A stretch of DNA of 64,000 nucleotides, taken from the NCBI RefSeq assembly GCF_023715705.1, contig NZ_JAMBOS010000013.1:1-64000 (forward strand), given 5' to 3'. The stretch comes from Halalkalibacter oceani (GTDB taxonomy: Bacteria; Bacillota; Bacilli; Bacillales; Bacillaceae_D). Both the position numbers and the translations under genes were made by a program. This document shows, piece by piece, positions 17,768 through 26,743 of the stretch. Under the pieces are notes generated by a model. That model was not told the DNA's origin and searched no databases. It saw only the letters and a program-made list of their open reading frames with translations. The first letter of the stretch is position 1. Each line of letters begins with the position of its first letter.

Positions 17768-17915
17768 TCTTATTTCGCCGATTCACCCCTCTCTCTTTCA
17801 ATTCCCTTCTTCTTTCCTACTTACAAACCGGTGAAATCTTTAAAAAAAGAACATTTTACTTAGTCGGATTTTTTTTGTAAAGTGATAGAGGATGATCAGA
17901 AATGAGGTGAACGAG

Positions 17916-19280
17916 ATGATTGCCAATATGACAGAAGACCAATTGCTTGTATTGGTCATTAAGTATATTAAAGAAGCAAAAAGAGGAGCCTTGCAGCAGC
18001 TCTTAGATGAACTTCATCCTTATGATTTTGCCCAAATCTACCGTGGATTGCCGGAGAAACATCACCAAAAATTCTTAACCTTTTTAACACCTGGACAAAT
18101 CGCCGATCTCATTCAGGAATTGGAGTACGATGTCCAGCTTGAAATTCTTCAGCAACTGGGAATTGAACGTTCCTCAAAAGTTATGGACTTGATGGATAAC
18201 GATGACTTGGCCGATTTATTAAACGAGCTATCCGTCGATAAAATAAAAGAGTTTCTTGATGTAATGAAAAAAGAAGACTCTCAAAACATCCAGTCTTTAA
18301 TGAGTTACCCGGCTGAAACGGCCGGTGGCCTCATGACAAATCAATTTGTCTGGATTCATGCCGATCAAACCGTTCGCCAAGCTGTTGATAAATTGAAAGC
18401 TTATGCGAGCTTTTCCGAAAACATTTATTATTTATATGTGATTAACCATGAAAAAAAACTTGTCGGCGTTGTGTCCTATCGTGATCTGCTGATCGCTGAA
18501 ATCGATGATAAAATTGAAGATTTAATGTTTAACCGGGTCGTTGCCGTCCACGTTGAGGCCGATCAGGAAGAAGTTGCCCGGACGATTGAGCGCTACGACT
18601 TCATCGCGGTTCCCGTCGTCGATGATGACAATGTCCTTCTCGGGATTATTACAGTCGATGATGCGATTGACGTTGTGATTCGCGAGGCTAATGAGGATAT
18701 CGAAAAGCTTTCCGCTTCCGGTAAGGATATCGACTTTAATACAAAGGCCTTAACGGCTTCATTCCGCCGCTTACCCTGGCTTATTCTTCTGCTGTTTATC
18801 GGACTTGTTTCAGGCAGTATTATTAGTGGCTTTGAAGAAACATTGGATCAGGTCGTCGCCCTTATTTTCTTTATGCCGATGATAGCGGGAATGACCGGTA
18901 ATACGGGGACTCAATCGCTTGCGGTTGTCGTACGCGGTATTATTTCTCATCATATTGACCGCCGGACGGTCATCAGTCTCGTTTTTCGCGAACTGCGGGT
19001 CGGCCTGATTATCGGGCTCACATGCGGACTGTTAATTATGTTGATCGCCTTTGTTTGGCAGGACAGTCTCGTACTTGGACTTACAGTTGGTATTTCTTTA
19101 TTGATTACGTTAATTGTCGGAACGCTGGCAGGGACTGTCATCCCATTGCTTTTATATCGTTTCGGGGTTGACCCGGCCGTCGCTTCTGGGCCGTTGATTA
19201 CAACAATTAATGACATTTTTTCCTTAATGATTTACTTTGGGATTGCTACTATGTTTTTATCGCGGCTAACCGCTTTGTAA
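17916..19280 (+). CDS. mgtE: Magnesium transporter MgtE
   Basis: About 454 residues. The N-terminal MgtE superhelical domain is followed by two CBS domains (about residues 130-250, e.g. MTNQFVWIHADQTVRQAVD and VAVPVVDDDNVLLGIITVDD), then a plug helix and five transmembrane segments from LPWLILLLFIGLVSG. The signature GNTGTQSLAVVVRG lines the pore, and ASGPLITTINDIF supplies the ion-site Asp. Cytosolic magnesium binding to the N and CBS domains gates the channel. The ATG is chosen because GAGGTG lies 6 bases before it. I see no M-box riboswitch upstream. Confidence 0.95.
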   Translation: MIANMTEDQLLVLVIKYIKEAKRGALQQLLDELHPYDFAQIYRGLPEKHHQKFLTFLTPGQIADLIQELEYDVQLEILQQLGIERSSKVMDLMDNDDLADLLNELSVDKIKEFLDVMKKEDSQNIQSLMSYPAETAGGLMTNQFVWIHADQTVRQAVDKLKAYASFSENIYYLYVINHEKKLVGVVSYRDLLIAEIDDKIEDLMFNRVVAVHVEADQEEVARTIERYDFIAVPVVDDDNVLLGIITVDDAIDVVIREANEDIEKLSASGKDIDFNTKALTASFRRLPWLILLLFIGLVSGSIISGFEETLDQVVALIFFMPMIAGMTGNTGTQSLAVVVRGIISHHIDRRTVISLVFRELRVGLIIGLTCGLLIMLIAFVWQDSLVLGLTVGISLLITLIVGTLAGTVIPLLLYRFGVDPAVASGPLITTINDIFSLMIYFGIATMFLSRLTAL

Positions 19281-19313
19281 ACTTGAGGCCTATTTCCCCG
19301 GAAATAGAAAATG

Positions 19314-19351
19314 GCTGTCCAAAAATGTCGATGACTGCATTTTTGGACAGC
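19314..19351. terminator. Terminator after mgtE
   Basis: A 14-bp perfect stem GCTGTCCAAAAATG/CATTTTTGGACAGC. A further member of the CCAAAA stem-loop family. Confidence 0.75.
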
Positions 19352-19398
19352 TCCTATCCCCGAAAAGCGACAGGTTCCTTCACCCGTCCTTCCTTTTA

Positions 19399-19497
19399 TC
19401 AAGTTGTCACAAAATGCCCGATAATCCAAAATGCCAGTCCGTAAATGATCGTAATCAAGGCAATAAGTGCGAATAATTTTTTATTCGATAACTTCAT
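19399..19497 (-). CDS. 32-residue single-span membrane peptide
   Basis: A short reading frame starting MKLSNKKLFALIALIT and ending WIIGHFVTT. It has a basic N-terminus followed by one hydrophobic helix of about 20 residues, so it should insert in the membrane with its N-terminus inside. AAGGTGGG sits 9 bases before ATG, which supports real translation. I recognise no family. It lies between mgtE and the universal stress gene on the minus strand. Confidence 0.6.
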   Translation of the reverse strand: MKLSNKKLFALIALITIIYGLAFWIIGHFVTT

Positions 19498-19581
19498 TAT
19501 TTAGCCCACCTTTTCTCATCTTCCCCATTAGTATACTACATCTTCAGAAAGATAAGCCTTGACACTATCTTGAACAAACGC

Positions 19582-19998
19582 CTATTTTATAACAAGAACC
19601 GGGCAGAAAGCTCGTTTCACCACCTTATGGCTGACGCTACCGAGAACCATTTGCTGAAGCGGATTCAGTCCGCGGCTGCCGATCACAATTAAATCAGCTT
19701 CGGCTTCTTTGGCAAATTTAACAATCGAGGCGGCCGGTTCCCCACGGACAATTTTTACTTCATATTCAATTCCTTCCGTCTCCGCCCATTTTTCCACCTG
19801 TTTTAGCTTTTCCATCCGTTTTTCCATGATTCCCTGCACGTTCCATGTGCTGATAATATCTGATTTGCTCGTTGTTCCATCAACAACATACACGACAAAC
19901 ACATAAGACTTGTATTTCTTCGCCAGTTCGATCGTTTGCTCTGCTGCTTTCAGTGATTGTTCCGAGCCATCCGCTGCGACGACAATTTTTGCAAACAT
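19582..19998 (-). CDS. Universal stress protein (UspA family)
   Basis: 138 residues, a single Usp domain. The start MFAKIVVAADGSEQSLKAAE is the first strand and helix. The C-terminal nucleotide-binding motif reads VIGSRGLNPLQQMVLGSVSHKVVKRAFCPVLVIK, fitting the ATP-binding G-x2-G-x9-G-S/T type. The exact role is unknown; relatives respond to starvation and oxidants. GGGAGGAG precedes the ATG. Confidence 0.9.
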   Translation of the reverse strand: MFAKIVVAADGSEQSLKAAEQTIELAKKYKSYVFVVYVVDGTTSKSDIISTWNVQGIMEKRMEKLKQVEKWAETEGIEYEVKIVRGEPAASIVKFAKEAEADLIVIGSRGLNPLQQMVLGSVSHKVVKRAFCPVLVIK

Positions 19999-20187
19999 GC
20001 TATCTCCTCCCGACCTTTACTACTACTATTTTATCATTATTGTCTAATCTTGTTACGGTAAACAAAGAGATTCCCAAAAAGGTCCCGGCAGGTTTCAATT
20101 TTGCACTTTTAGCCAGATAATCCGTAAGGCTCATCTACTTTCTGCTCCGGCATTATGGTAAAATTACAGGTGAACGAGGTGAGAAAA

Positions 20188-20496
20188 ATGGATTACAGTA
20201 CAATGTGTCCGAAGTATGAGCAGGCCATCGACTTACTTGGGAAGAAGTGGACCGGCTTGATTATTCGCGTTTTGTTAGATGGGCCGAAGCGTTTCAAAGA
20301 TATAAAGGCTCAAATTCCCGATATGAGTGATCGTATATTAACTGAAAGAATGAAAGAACTTGAGCAGCTGCAGGTCGTGCGCCGGACAGTTTACCCTGAA
20401 AAACCAACGCGGATTGAATATTCTTTAACAGAAAAAGGTCTTGCTCTTGAACCGGTGATTGCATCCATTCAAGCATGGGGTGAAAAATGGACTTGA
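20188..20496 (+). CDS. HxlR family transcriptional regulator
   Basis: 102 residues, winged helix. MCPKYEQAIDLLGKKWTGLIIRVLLDGPKRF is the HxlR signature, with the conserved Cys close to the N-terminus that serves as a thiol/aldehyde sensor in HxlR and HypR. The target is not evident from its neighbours. The ATG has GAGGTG 7 bases upstream; eleven further upstream codons in frame lack a site. Confidence 0.9.
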   Translation: MDYSTMCPKYEQAIDLLGKKWTGLIIRVLLDGPKRFKDIKAQIPDMSDRILTERMKELEQLQVVRRTVYPEKPTRIEYSLTEKGLALEPVIASIQAWGEKWT

Positions 20497-20518
20497 CCGC
20501 CCGAAGTGGAAAAAGAAG

Positions 20519-20559
20519 AGGCTGGGACAAAGGTTGTTTTTTTACCTTTTACCCAGCCT
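20519..20559. terminator. Terminator after the HxlR gene
   Basis: AGGCTGGGACAAAGGT pairs with ACCTTTTACCCAGCCT over loop TGTTTTTTT. It has the same TTGTTTT loop as the copies at 35976 and 36078. Confidence 0.8.
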
Positions 20560-20577
20560 TTAAGCAATGAGGAAGCT

Positions 20578-20618
20578 GCTGAAAAAGTGAAACTCGTTTT
20601 TTTGAGCAGCTTTTCAGC
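20578..20618. terminator. Second stem-loop between the HxlR gene and nirD
   Basis: GCTGAAAAAGTG and CAGCTTTTCAGC pair imperfectly, with an inner CTC/GAG stem. It is a probable terminator for one of the two convergent units; weaker than its neighbour. Confidence 0.4.
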
Positions 20619-20735
20619 ATTGAGCGTAGTCATTACTCTTCTTCGAATTACGAAAAAGGAAGTTTTTCAAGGACCTTGTTGTGAAGCCATTGCCTTTGTC
20701 TCAAGCTCCCAAAATCGACAAAACACACACTTTTT

Positions 20736-21062
20736 TTAAAAAAGCTTTATATAAATATCCTCCCCCGCTATCTCGACCTCATAGCGTTTGACGCAGCCCT
20801 CATCCGGTGCCTGAACGATGCCGTCACGAACATTTACCTTCCAGTCATGAAGGGGACAAAAGACATGCTCCCCACTAACAATTCCTTCCGATAGCGGGCC
20901 TCCCTTGTGGGGACAGCGGTTTTGAATCGCATGAACGCTTTGGTCCTCCTGCTTAAAGAGCGCGATCTCCTCCCCGGCGATTTCGACTTTTTTGCCAAGA
21001 CCGATCGTTAATTCATCAAGGCGGGCCACTTTTACTTTCTTTACACTATCCGCTGTTTTCAT
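20736..21062 (-). CDS. nirD: Assimilatory nitrite reductase, small subunit (Rieske)
   Basis: 108 residues with a Rieske [2Fe-2S] fold. Cluster ligands are CPHKGG and CPLHDW, separated by about 17 residues. It pairs with NirB in the NADH-dependent reduction of nitrite to ammonium and corresponds to B. subtilis NasE. It is the last gene of nasF-nirB-nirD, 12 bases after nirB. Confidence 0.95.
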   Translation of the reverse strand: MKTADSVKKVKVARLDELTIGLGKKVEIAGEEIALFKQEDQSVHAIQNRCPHKGGPLSEGIVSGEHVFCPLHDWKVNVRDGIVQAPDEGCVKRYEVEIAGEDIYIKLF

Positions 21063-21074
21063 TGCTTCCCCTCC

Positions 21075-23504
21075 TTATACGAATGACTCCACTTGCTTCT
21101 TCTCGAACAGCTCTTTCCGCTTCTCTTCACTTTCGATAATTTCCTTCCAAGGGTCTTTTCCAGTTGACAAGGCAATCTCCAATCGCTCAACTAATTCCTT
21201 CCGTCCTTTTGGATCATCGAGCACGACCTTCTTCATATGATCAAGACCAACCCGTTCGACGAAGTGAGACGTCCGTTCTAAATAGCGGGCGTTCTCCCGG
21301 TAGTATTGCAGAAACGCACTAATGATCTCGATAATCTCCTCTTTTGTTTTCACCTTGCAGAATAAGTCACCCGCCCGCAGATCCACGCCGCCGTTTCCTC
21401 CGACATAAAGCTCCCATGCGCCTTCAACACCTACGACTCCGAAGTCTTTAATACCTGATTCAGCACAGTTGCGTGGACACGCCGACACAGCCATTTTCAC
21501 TTTGTGTGGGGTATTGATGTACTCAAATTTCTTTTCCAATTCGATTCCGAGCCCGATGGAATCCTGGGTGCCAAAGCGGCAAAACTGTTCGCCGACACAT
21601 GTTTTTACCGTACGCAACGCTTTCGCGTAGGCAGAGCCGGATCTCATTCCAAGCTCCTTCCACACTTTCGGGAGATCCTCCTTTTCAACGCCGAACATGT
21701 CAATCCGCTGTCCGCCGGTTACCTTCAGCAATGGAATGTTATATTTATCCGCTACATCGGCAATCTGTCGCAGTTGCGCCGGGTTGGTCACGCCGCCATA
21801 CATTCTCGGCACGACGGAAAAGGTACCGTCATTTTGAATATTGCCGTGAGCGCGTTCATTAATAAAGCGTGACGTATGGTCATCCTTATTCTTAAGCGGG
21901 TCCACCATTCCTAAATAGTAGTTGATCGCCGGACGGCACTTCGAACACCCTTCCTCCGTCCGCCAATGTAATACATTCATCACCTCACGCGGATAGGATA
22001 AGCTCAGCTCGCGAATACTGGCGACTACTTCTTCATGCGTATAGTCCGTACAGCCACACATCGGTTCCTTCGAGGTATCCGCCTGCTCTCCTGTTGTCAA
22101 TGCCAGAAGATCAGCGACCAAAGGCTTACAGCCGCCACATGAGCGTGAGGCATTCGTACACTGCTTAATCTCCTCAACTGACGTTAACCCCTGATTCGTA
22201 ATCGCCGCAACGATTTCACCCTTCGAGACGCCGTTACAGCCGCAAATCGTTTCCTCATCAGCCATCAGCAGAACAGGGCTTTCCCTTTCACCGGCTGCCT
22301 GCTCTGTCGGCAGAATCGCAACTTTGCTCATTTCCGAAATATCCTGCTCTTTTTTCATCATGTCGAGGATGCGCGGCGAATCGCCGGTATCTCCGAACAG
22401 TACAGCGCCAATGACTTTATTATCCTGGACGACAACCTTTTTATAAATTCCTTCGAATTCGTCATGCACGCGGATCGCTTTCGTTTCCTTGCTATTCTGA
22501 AATCTGCCGGCCGAAAAAACATCAACCCCTGACACCTTCAGCTGCGTATAAACAATTGATCCCTGGTAGCCGGAAACCGCTGCTTTGTTTTCCGCGCAAA
22601 TATGTTCCGCCAATACTTTGCCTTGCTCGTACAGCGGCGCGACAAGCCCGTAAGCGATCCCACGGTGCTCTGCGCATTCGCCCACAGCGTAAATATTCTT
22701 TTTGCTTGTCTGCATATAATCATCAACGATGATTGCCCGGTTTACTTCCAGGCCGCTTTCTTTCGCCAGCTCGACATTCGGACGAATGCCAACAGCCATC
22801 ACGACTAAATCAGCCTTTGTACTCGTACCGTCCTGAAAGCGCAGCCCTTTTACCCGTGTATCTCCAGTAATCCGCTCCGTCTGTTTATTTAACAAGAAAT
22901 TCATCCCTTGCTTTTCCAGCTCTTCACGCAGCATCGCCCCTGCCTGATGATCCAGCTGACGCTCCATCAAATAATCGGCAATATGAACGACGTCAACCTC
23001 CATCTTCAGGTTGAGCAGACCGCGCGCCGCTTCGAGTCCAAGCAAGCCGCCGCCGATGACAACGGCCTTTTTGTAATGTCTCGAAGCTTCGATCATCGTC
23101 TCGCAATCTTTAATATTACGGAAAGCGATCACGCCCTCTTTATCCGCTCCGGGCAAAGGCAGCATGAACGGATTAGAACCGGTTGCAAAAATCAACTTGT
23201 CATAGTGGCACGTCCGTCCCTGTTCACTCATCACTAGCTGTTTTTTCTCATCGACTTTAACGACCGGATCACCTGTATAGAGCGTAATACCGTTGCTCTC
23301 ATACCAATCGTAATCATTCAGGACAATATCGTTCACATTGGCGTCTCCCTGCAGCACCGAGGAGAGCATGATCCGGTTATAATTTGGGTGCGGCTCTTCT
23401 CCAAAGACGGTGATGGCGTAGCGCCCAGGATCCCTTTTGATAATCTCTTCCAATGTCCGGATACCTGCCATCCCGTTCCCGATCAATACTAGTTTCTCTC
23501 GCAC
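21075..23504 (-). CDS. nirB: Assimilatory nitrite reductase, large subunit
   Basis: 809 residues, corresponding to B. subtilis NasD. The order is an FAD/NADH oxidoreductase domain (LVLIGNGMAG, VVIGGGLLGLEAA), two BFD-type [2Fe-2S] domains (TICGCN...CGGCKP near residue 440; MCGCTD...GCSKC near residue 500) and the siroheme/[4Fe-4S] domain. The siroheme ligands are intact: CVGEQFC (C-x5-C) and CPRNC (C-x3-C). Six electrons from NADH reduce nitrite to ammonium. A GTG start is chosen: AAGGAG lies 8 bases before it. It is 45 bases after nasF in the same unit. Confidence 0.96.
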   Translation of the reverse strand: MREKLVLIGNGMAGIRTLEEIIKRDPGRYAITVFGEEPHPNYNRIMLSSVLQGDANVNDIVLNDYDWYESNGITLYTGDPVVKVDEKKQLVMSEQGRTCHYDKLIFATGSNPFMLPLPGADKEGVIAFRNIKDCETMIEASRHYKKAVVIGGGLLGLEAARGLLNLKMEVDVVHIADYLMERQLDHQAGAMLREELEKQGMNFLLNKQTERITGDTRVKGLRFQDGTSTKADLVVMAVGIRPNVELAKESGLEVNRAIIVDDYMQTSKKNIYAVGECAEHRGIAYGLVAPLYEQGKVLAEHICAENKAAVSGYQGSIVYTQLKVSGVDVFSAGRFQNSKETKAIRVHDEFEGIYKKVVVQDNKVIGAVLFGDTGDSPRILDMMKKEQDISEMSKVAILPTEQAAGERESPVLLMADEETICGCNGVSKGEIVAAITNQGLTSVEEIKQCTNASRSCGGCKPLVADLLALTTGEQADTSKEPMCGCTDYTHEEVVASIRELSLSYPREVMNVLHWRTEEGCSKCRPAINYYLGMVDPLKNKDDHTSRFINERAHGNIQNDGTFSVVPRMYGGVTNPAQLRQIADVADKYNIPLLKVTGGQRIDMFGVEKEDLPKVWKELGMRSGSAYAKALRTVKTCVGEQFCRFGTQDSIGLGIELEKKFEYINTPHKVKMAVSACPRNCAESGIKDFGVVGVEGAWELYVGGNGGVDLRAGDLFCKVKTKEEIIEIISAFLQYYRENARYLERTSHFVERVGLDHMKKVVLDDPKGRKELVERLEIALSTGKDPWKEIIESEEKRKELFEKKQVESFV

Positions 23505-23549
23505 ATCTATCGCTCCTTTTTTCACGAAGTTCATTTCACTCGACTCGCT

Positions 23550-25028
23550 CTACCCTTCCATCACAACGCGCTCTTCAGTCTGAAACATGTTGAACAGCTC
23601 CGTCAGCTCAGCGTCTTCGATCAGACTTTGAACGACTATATTCCCTGCCTGCAGCAGACGCTTCACATCTTTCCCTTTGCAGCACACCTGCAGGCCAGCG
23701 CAAATCTTAGGACCGATACCGCTCAACGTTAAAAACGTTAGCAATTGCCGTGCCTCGCTTCGGCTCGTAATAAGCAGGCTGTTTACATGCTGCTCAGCAA
23801 CCAGCCGTTGAAAGGCCTCAATGTTTTTTTGACTCACCCTTTGCTTCGTTAAAATTAGTGCCTCCCCTTGGCGCGGGTGCTGAGTTCTCGCGCTTTCCAC
23901 CTCTGCTTCTTTGCCGATGAATACCGGTAGCTGCAGCGGATGAGAATCCTGCAGCAATTCAGCCTGAATGCCGACCGAGCGCAATCTCTTTCTGACGGAC
24001 GAGTCGGCGGCATAGATGGGGGAGTGGACGTGCCGGAAATCTAAATTGTGTTCGCCGAATGCCTGTAAACACAACTGAACACTATCTGCTGAAAGGAAGA
24101 CGAGCTCTTTGCTTTCAGCGCTTCCAAGCAGGCTTTCCAGCTTCTCCCGTTCGACAGCTGCATAATCTGTCAAAAGGGGGAAAGCAAACACATCGGCGCC
24201 CTGCTGTTTTAATTGATCGATAAGTGCAGCGTGGTTTTCCTCAGCTCCAGGAATAAGAATGCTTCTCCCCGACAGGCGCCTGTTATCGTACCAGGCCAGC
24301 TTCGATCTTAAAGCAACGACCTCGCCAACTACGATAATCGCCGGATTCGTTAACCCTGTCTGTTCCACTTTGTGGGCAATGTTGGCAAGTGTTCCTTCTA
24401 CTGTCCGTTGCTTGCTGTACGTTCCCCACTGAATGACGAGTACAGGTGTTTCGCTCGTTTTTCCACGGCTTATCAGCTCGGTTGCGATTGTTTTTAGATG
24501 CTTGATCCCCATATAAAACACAATTGTTTTGACACCCTTTGAGAGTGCCTGCCAATTGATTTCAGGCGCGCCGCTCTTTTTGCTTCCGTGCCCAGTCACG
24601 ACTGCAAATGAATCCGAATGAACCCGGTGAGTAAGCGGCACTCCGGCATAGGCTGTCGCGGCAATGCCTGCGGTGATGCCGGGAACTATTTCATACGGAA
24701 TATGATGCTCCGCCAACAGAGCGGCCTCCTCACCAACTCTGCCAAATACCGCAGGATCTCCTCCCTTAAGTCGGACGACGGTTTTGCCCTTCCTGGCATG
24801 AATCAAAATCTCCTTCTGGATGTCCTCCTGCCGCAATGTATGGCGGCATGGCTGTTTGCCACAGTAAATGAGCCTGGCATCTTCCTTTACATACGTTAGC
24901 AAAAAGGGATTGATTAACCGGTCAAAAATGACGACCTCCGCCTGCTGTAAGACCCTTTTCCCTTTAACGGAAATCAGCTCGGCGTCCCCCGGCCCCGCTC
25001 CTACTAAGTAGACCATTCCCTTTTTCAT
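23550..25028 (-). CDS. nasF: Uroporphyrinogen-III C-methyltransferase / HemD-like fusion
   Basis: 492 residues. The N-terminal ~245 residues are a SUMT methyltransferase (VYLVGAGPGDAELISVKG, RLKGGDPAVFGRVGEEA, VPGITAGIAATAYAGVPLTHR) that makes precorrin-2 for siroheme. The C-terminal ~240 residues are a uroporphyrinogen-III synthase-like domain with weak conservation, beginning RSILIPGAEENHAALIDQL. B. subtilis NasF has the same length class. It provides the cofactor for the nitrite reductase encoded next. The ATG has GGGGGAG 6 bases upstream. A TnrA box and promoter precede the gene. Confidence 0.9.
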   Translation of the reverse strand: MKKGMVYLVGAGPGDAELISVKGKRVLQQAEVVIFDRLINPFLLTYVKEDARLIYCGKQPCRHTLRQEDIQKEILIHARKGKTVVRLKGGDPAVFGRVGEEAALLAEHHIPYEIVPGITAGIAATAYAGVPLTHRVHSDSFAVVTGHGSKKSGAPEINWQALSKGVKTIVFYMGIKHLKTIATELISRGKTSETPVLVIQWGTYSKQRTVEGTLANIAHKVEQTGLTNPAIIVVGEVVALRSKLAWYDNRRLSGRSILIPGAEENHAALIDQLKQQGADVFAFPLLTDYAAVEREKLESLLGSAESKELVFLSADSVQLCLQAFGEHNLDFRHVHSPIYAADSSVRKRLRSVGIQAELLQDSHPLQLPVFIGKEAEVESARTQHPRQGEALILTKQRVSQKNIEAFQRLVAEQHVNSLLITSRSEARQLLTFLTLSGIGPKICAGLQVCCKGKDVKRLLQAGNIVVQSLIEDAELTELFNMFQTEERVVMEG

Positions 25029-25077
25029 CCTCACTCCCCCTTTGCTTCTGCAAAACCGTGATTTAAAATATATGTTA

Positions 25078-25129
25078 ATCGTAAACTATGATTTTAAATA
25101 CATGTTATAATGTGTCATTTTATCTGACA
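25078..25129 (-). promoter_or_regulatory. TnrA-activated promoter of nasF-nirB-nirD
   Basis: TGTCATTTTATCTGACA (25113-25129) matches the TnrA/GlnR consensus TGTNA-N7-TNACA exactly. On the minus strand a TACGAT -10 element (25078-25083) begins 30 bases after the box, putting the box centre near -50, as required for TnrA activation. Confidence 0.85.
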
Positions 25130-25218
25130 TGGTTTTTCCAGTCTGAAAAAAAGCCCGCAGCTTCCTTTTTTTGTAGCTTCTACCTCATGAGTGCAGCCGT
25201 TGCCATTTTAAATTTAAA

Positions 25219-25249
25219 GCCTTGCTACGAGGCACACTCATAGCAAGGC
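25219..25249. terminator. Stem-loop downstream of narK
   Basis: GCCTTGCTA and TAGCAAGGC are perfect complements around a 13-base loop. It probably ends the narK transcript. The rest of the 326-base gap between narK and nasF holds the TnrA promoter and a 38-codon frame without a ribosome site. Confidence 0.6.
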
Positions 25250-25354
25250 CGCAATGTATGAAGCTGTCCCACTGCTTTGGATAAGTCCTCCAGCTTTGAA
25301 AGGACACAGCAAGTCTGCTTCATGCTACTAATCGCTGTCATAGACAGATTTCGC

Positions 25355-26560
25355 TTAAATTCGTACCTGCTTGCCCGATACGGTCCATTCCTTTCTCCAG
25401 CCAGCCTGGGCATAGAGCAAGATCGCAAAGGCGACTAAAGCAACGATCGAGCACGTAATAAAGCCGGTTGCATACGTGCCGGTAATGTCTTTCAATGAGC
25501 CGAGTACATTGGGAAGGAAAAAGCCGCCGATTCCCCCGGCCGCACCGACAATCCCAGTTACCATGCCGATCTCATTTTGGAAGCGCTGCGGAACGAGCTG
25601 AAAAATCGCTCCATTCCCCATTCCAAGGCAACCCATGCCGACAAAGAGAACAGTGACGACGATCGCCAAAGGCGGCAGCATGCTGACCGCGAACATGCAG
25701 AGCGCGACGCCCAAAAATAAAAATTGCAGCAGCTTTACCCCGCCGATTTTATCCGAAATCAGCCCGCCAACCGGACGGAGGAAGCTGCCGGACGCGACGA
25801 TGAGCGTCACAATATCACCGGCCCGGACGCCCGAGACGCCATATTCACTGACGAAAAAGTAGCTCAGAAAACTGGTCAACCCGACGAATCCGCCGAACGT
25901 CACACTGTACAGCAGACAGAAGTACCACGTGTCTTTTTCCTTGAAAACGGTAAAATACTGCTTTAACGGTTTTGGAGCCGGCTGATTTGGCGGCTCCTTC
26001 GCCATGAAGATATATAAGCAGAGGACGATGCTCAGCGGGATCAGCGCCAGGCCCATGACTCCGTTCCAGCCGACAATTTCAGCGAGGCGCGGACCAAACA
26101 GGGTCGCCAGCAGCGTCCCGCTGTTTCCGGCACCGGCAATCCCCATTGCAACACCCTGTAGATGTGGAGGGTACCAGCGGCTTGCCATCGGCAGGGCCGC
26201 GGCAAAGCTGGCTCCGGCTACCCCAAGTAAAATTCCGATCATATATAGCTCACTCAGTGTATAGCCAAATAGCCAGCCCCATAACAGCGGAAGCATCGTC
26301 ACGATCATCCCGCCGATCGCCGTCTTTTTTGGCCCGAAGCGATCCGTCAGTACACCCATGATGACCCGGAAGAGCGATCCGGCTAAAATCGGAATGGCGA
26401 CAATCATCCCGACCTGTCCAGCCGAGAGACCGAAGTCAGCTGTCAAATAAACGCCCAGTGCCCCTAATAACACCCAAATCATAAAGCTGATATCAAAATA
26501 TAAAAAAGCCGAGAGGAGCGATGGAGCATGCCCACTTTTTTTCAATTCAGAAAGCTTCAT
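25355..26560 (-). CDS. narK: Nitrate/nitrite transporter (major facilitator family)
   Basis: 401 residues with 12 predicted membrane helices. The nitrate-porter family signature motifs are visible: [17 protein letters not shown] in the fifth helix and [16 protein letters not shown] in the eleventh. It starts [22 protein letters not shown], typical of the NasA/NarK group. Function in assimilation is inferred from its place between nitrate and nitrite reductase genes and its own TnrA promoter. B. subtilis calls the assimilatory transporter NasA. The ATG has AAGGAG 8 bases upstream. Confidence 0.93.
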   Translation of the reverse strand: MKLSELKKSGHAPSLLSAFLYFDISFMIWVLLGALGVYLTADFGLSAGQVGMIVAIPILAGSLFRVIMGVLTDRFGPKKTAIGGMIVTMLPLLWGWLFGYTLSELYMIGILLGVAGASFAAALPMASRWYPPHLQGVAMGIAGAGNSGTLLATLFGPRLAEIVGWNGVMGLALIPLSIVLCLYIFMAKEPPNQPAPKPLKQYFTVFKEKDTWYFCLLYSVTFGGFVGLTSFLSYFFVSEYGVSGVRAGDIVTLIVASGSFLRPVGGLISDKIGGVKLLQFLFLGVALCMFAVSMLPPLAIVVTVLFVGMGCLGMGNGAIFQLVPQRFQNEIGMVTGIVGAAGGIGGFFLPNVLGSLKDITGTYATGFITCSIVALVAFAILLYAQAGWRKEWTVSGKQVRI

Positions 26561-26591
26561 TTCAAACACTCCTTTTCCTTTTCATAGGCCC

Positions 26592-26643
26592 ATTATGCCA
26601 AAGCTTCTGGAAAATAACAGAATTTGTGTAACAATTTCTGACA
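26592..26643 (-). promoter_or_regulatory. TnrA-activated promoter of narK
   Basis: TGTAACAATTTCTGACA (26627-26643) is a perfect TGTNA-N7-TNACA box. A CATAAT -10 element (26592-26597) begins 30 bases after it on the minus strand, so the box is centred about 50 bases before the start of transcription. Confidence 0.9.
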
Positions 26644-26684
26644 GTCTTTTCATATATTAAAAATACTTCTTTTACTCTAAAAAG

Positions 26685-26718
26685 AGAGGTTACCCCAAAA
26701 GGTATTGGAACAACCTCT
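26685..26718 (-). terminator. Terminator of nasB-nasC
   Basis: AGAGGTT and AACCTCT pair, with CC/GG inside and a CCAAAAGG loop sequence. It lies 25 bases after the nasC stop. Confidence 0.55.
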
Positions 26719-26743
26719 ATCGTGTTGTATGACGCTGTCGGTA

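Noticed and set aside
17768-17915. M-box magnesium riboswitch before mgtE
   Set aside because: The interval is too short and I see neither the conserved M-box helices nor a terminator before the start codon.
25225-25341. 38-codon frame with CC, C and CYEC cysteines downstream of narK
   Set aside because: There is no ribosome site before any start, part of it overlaps the narK 3' hairpin, and no family is recognised.
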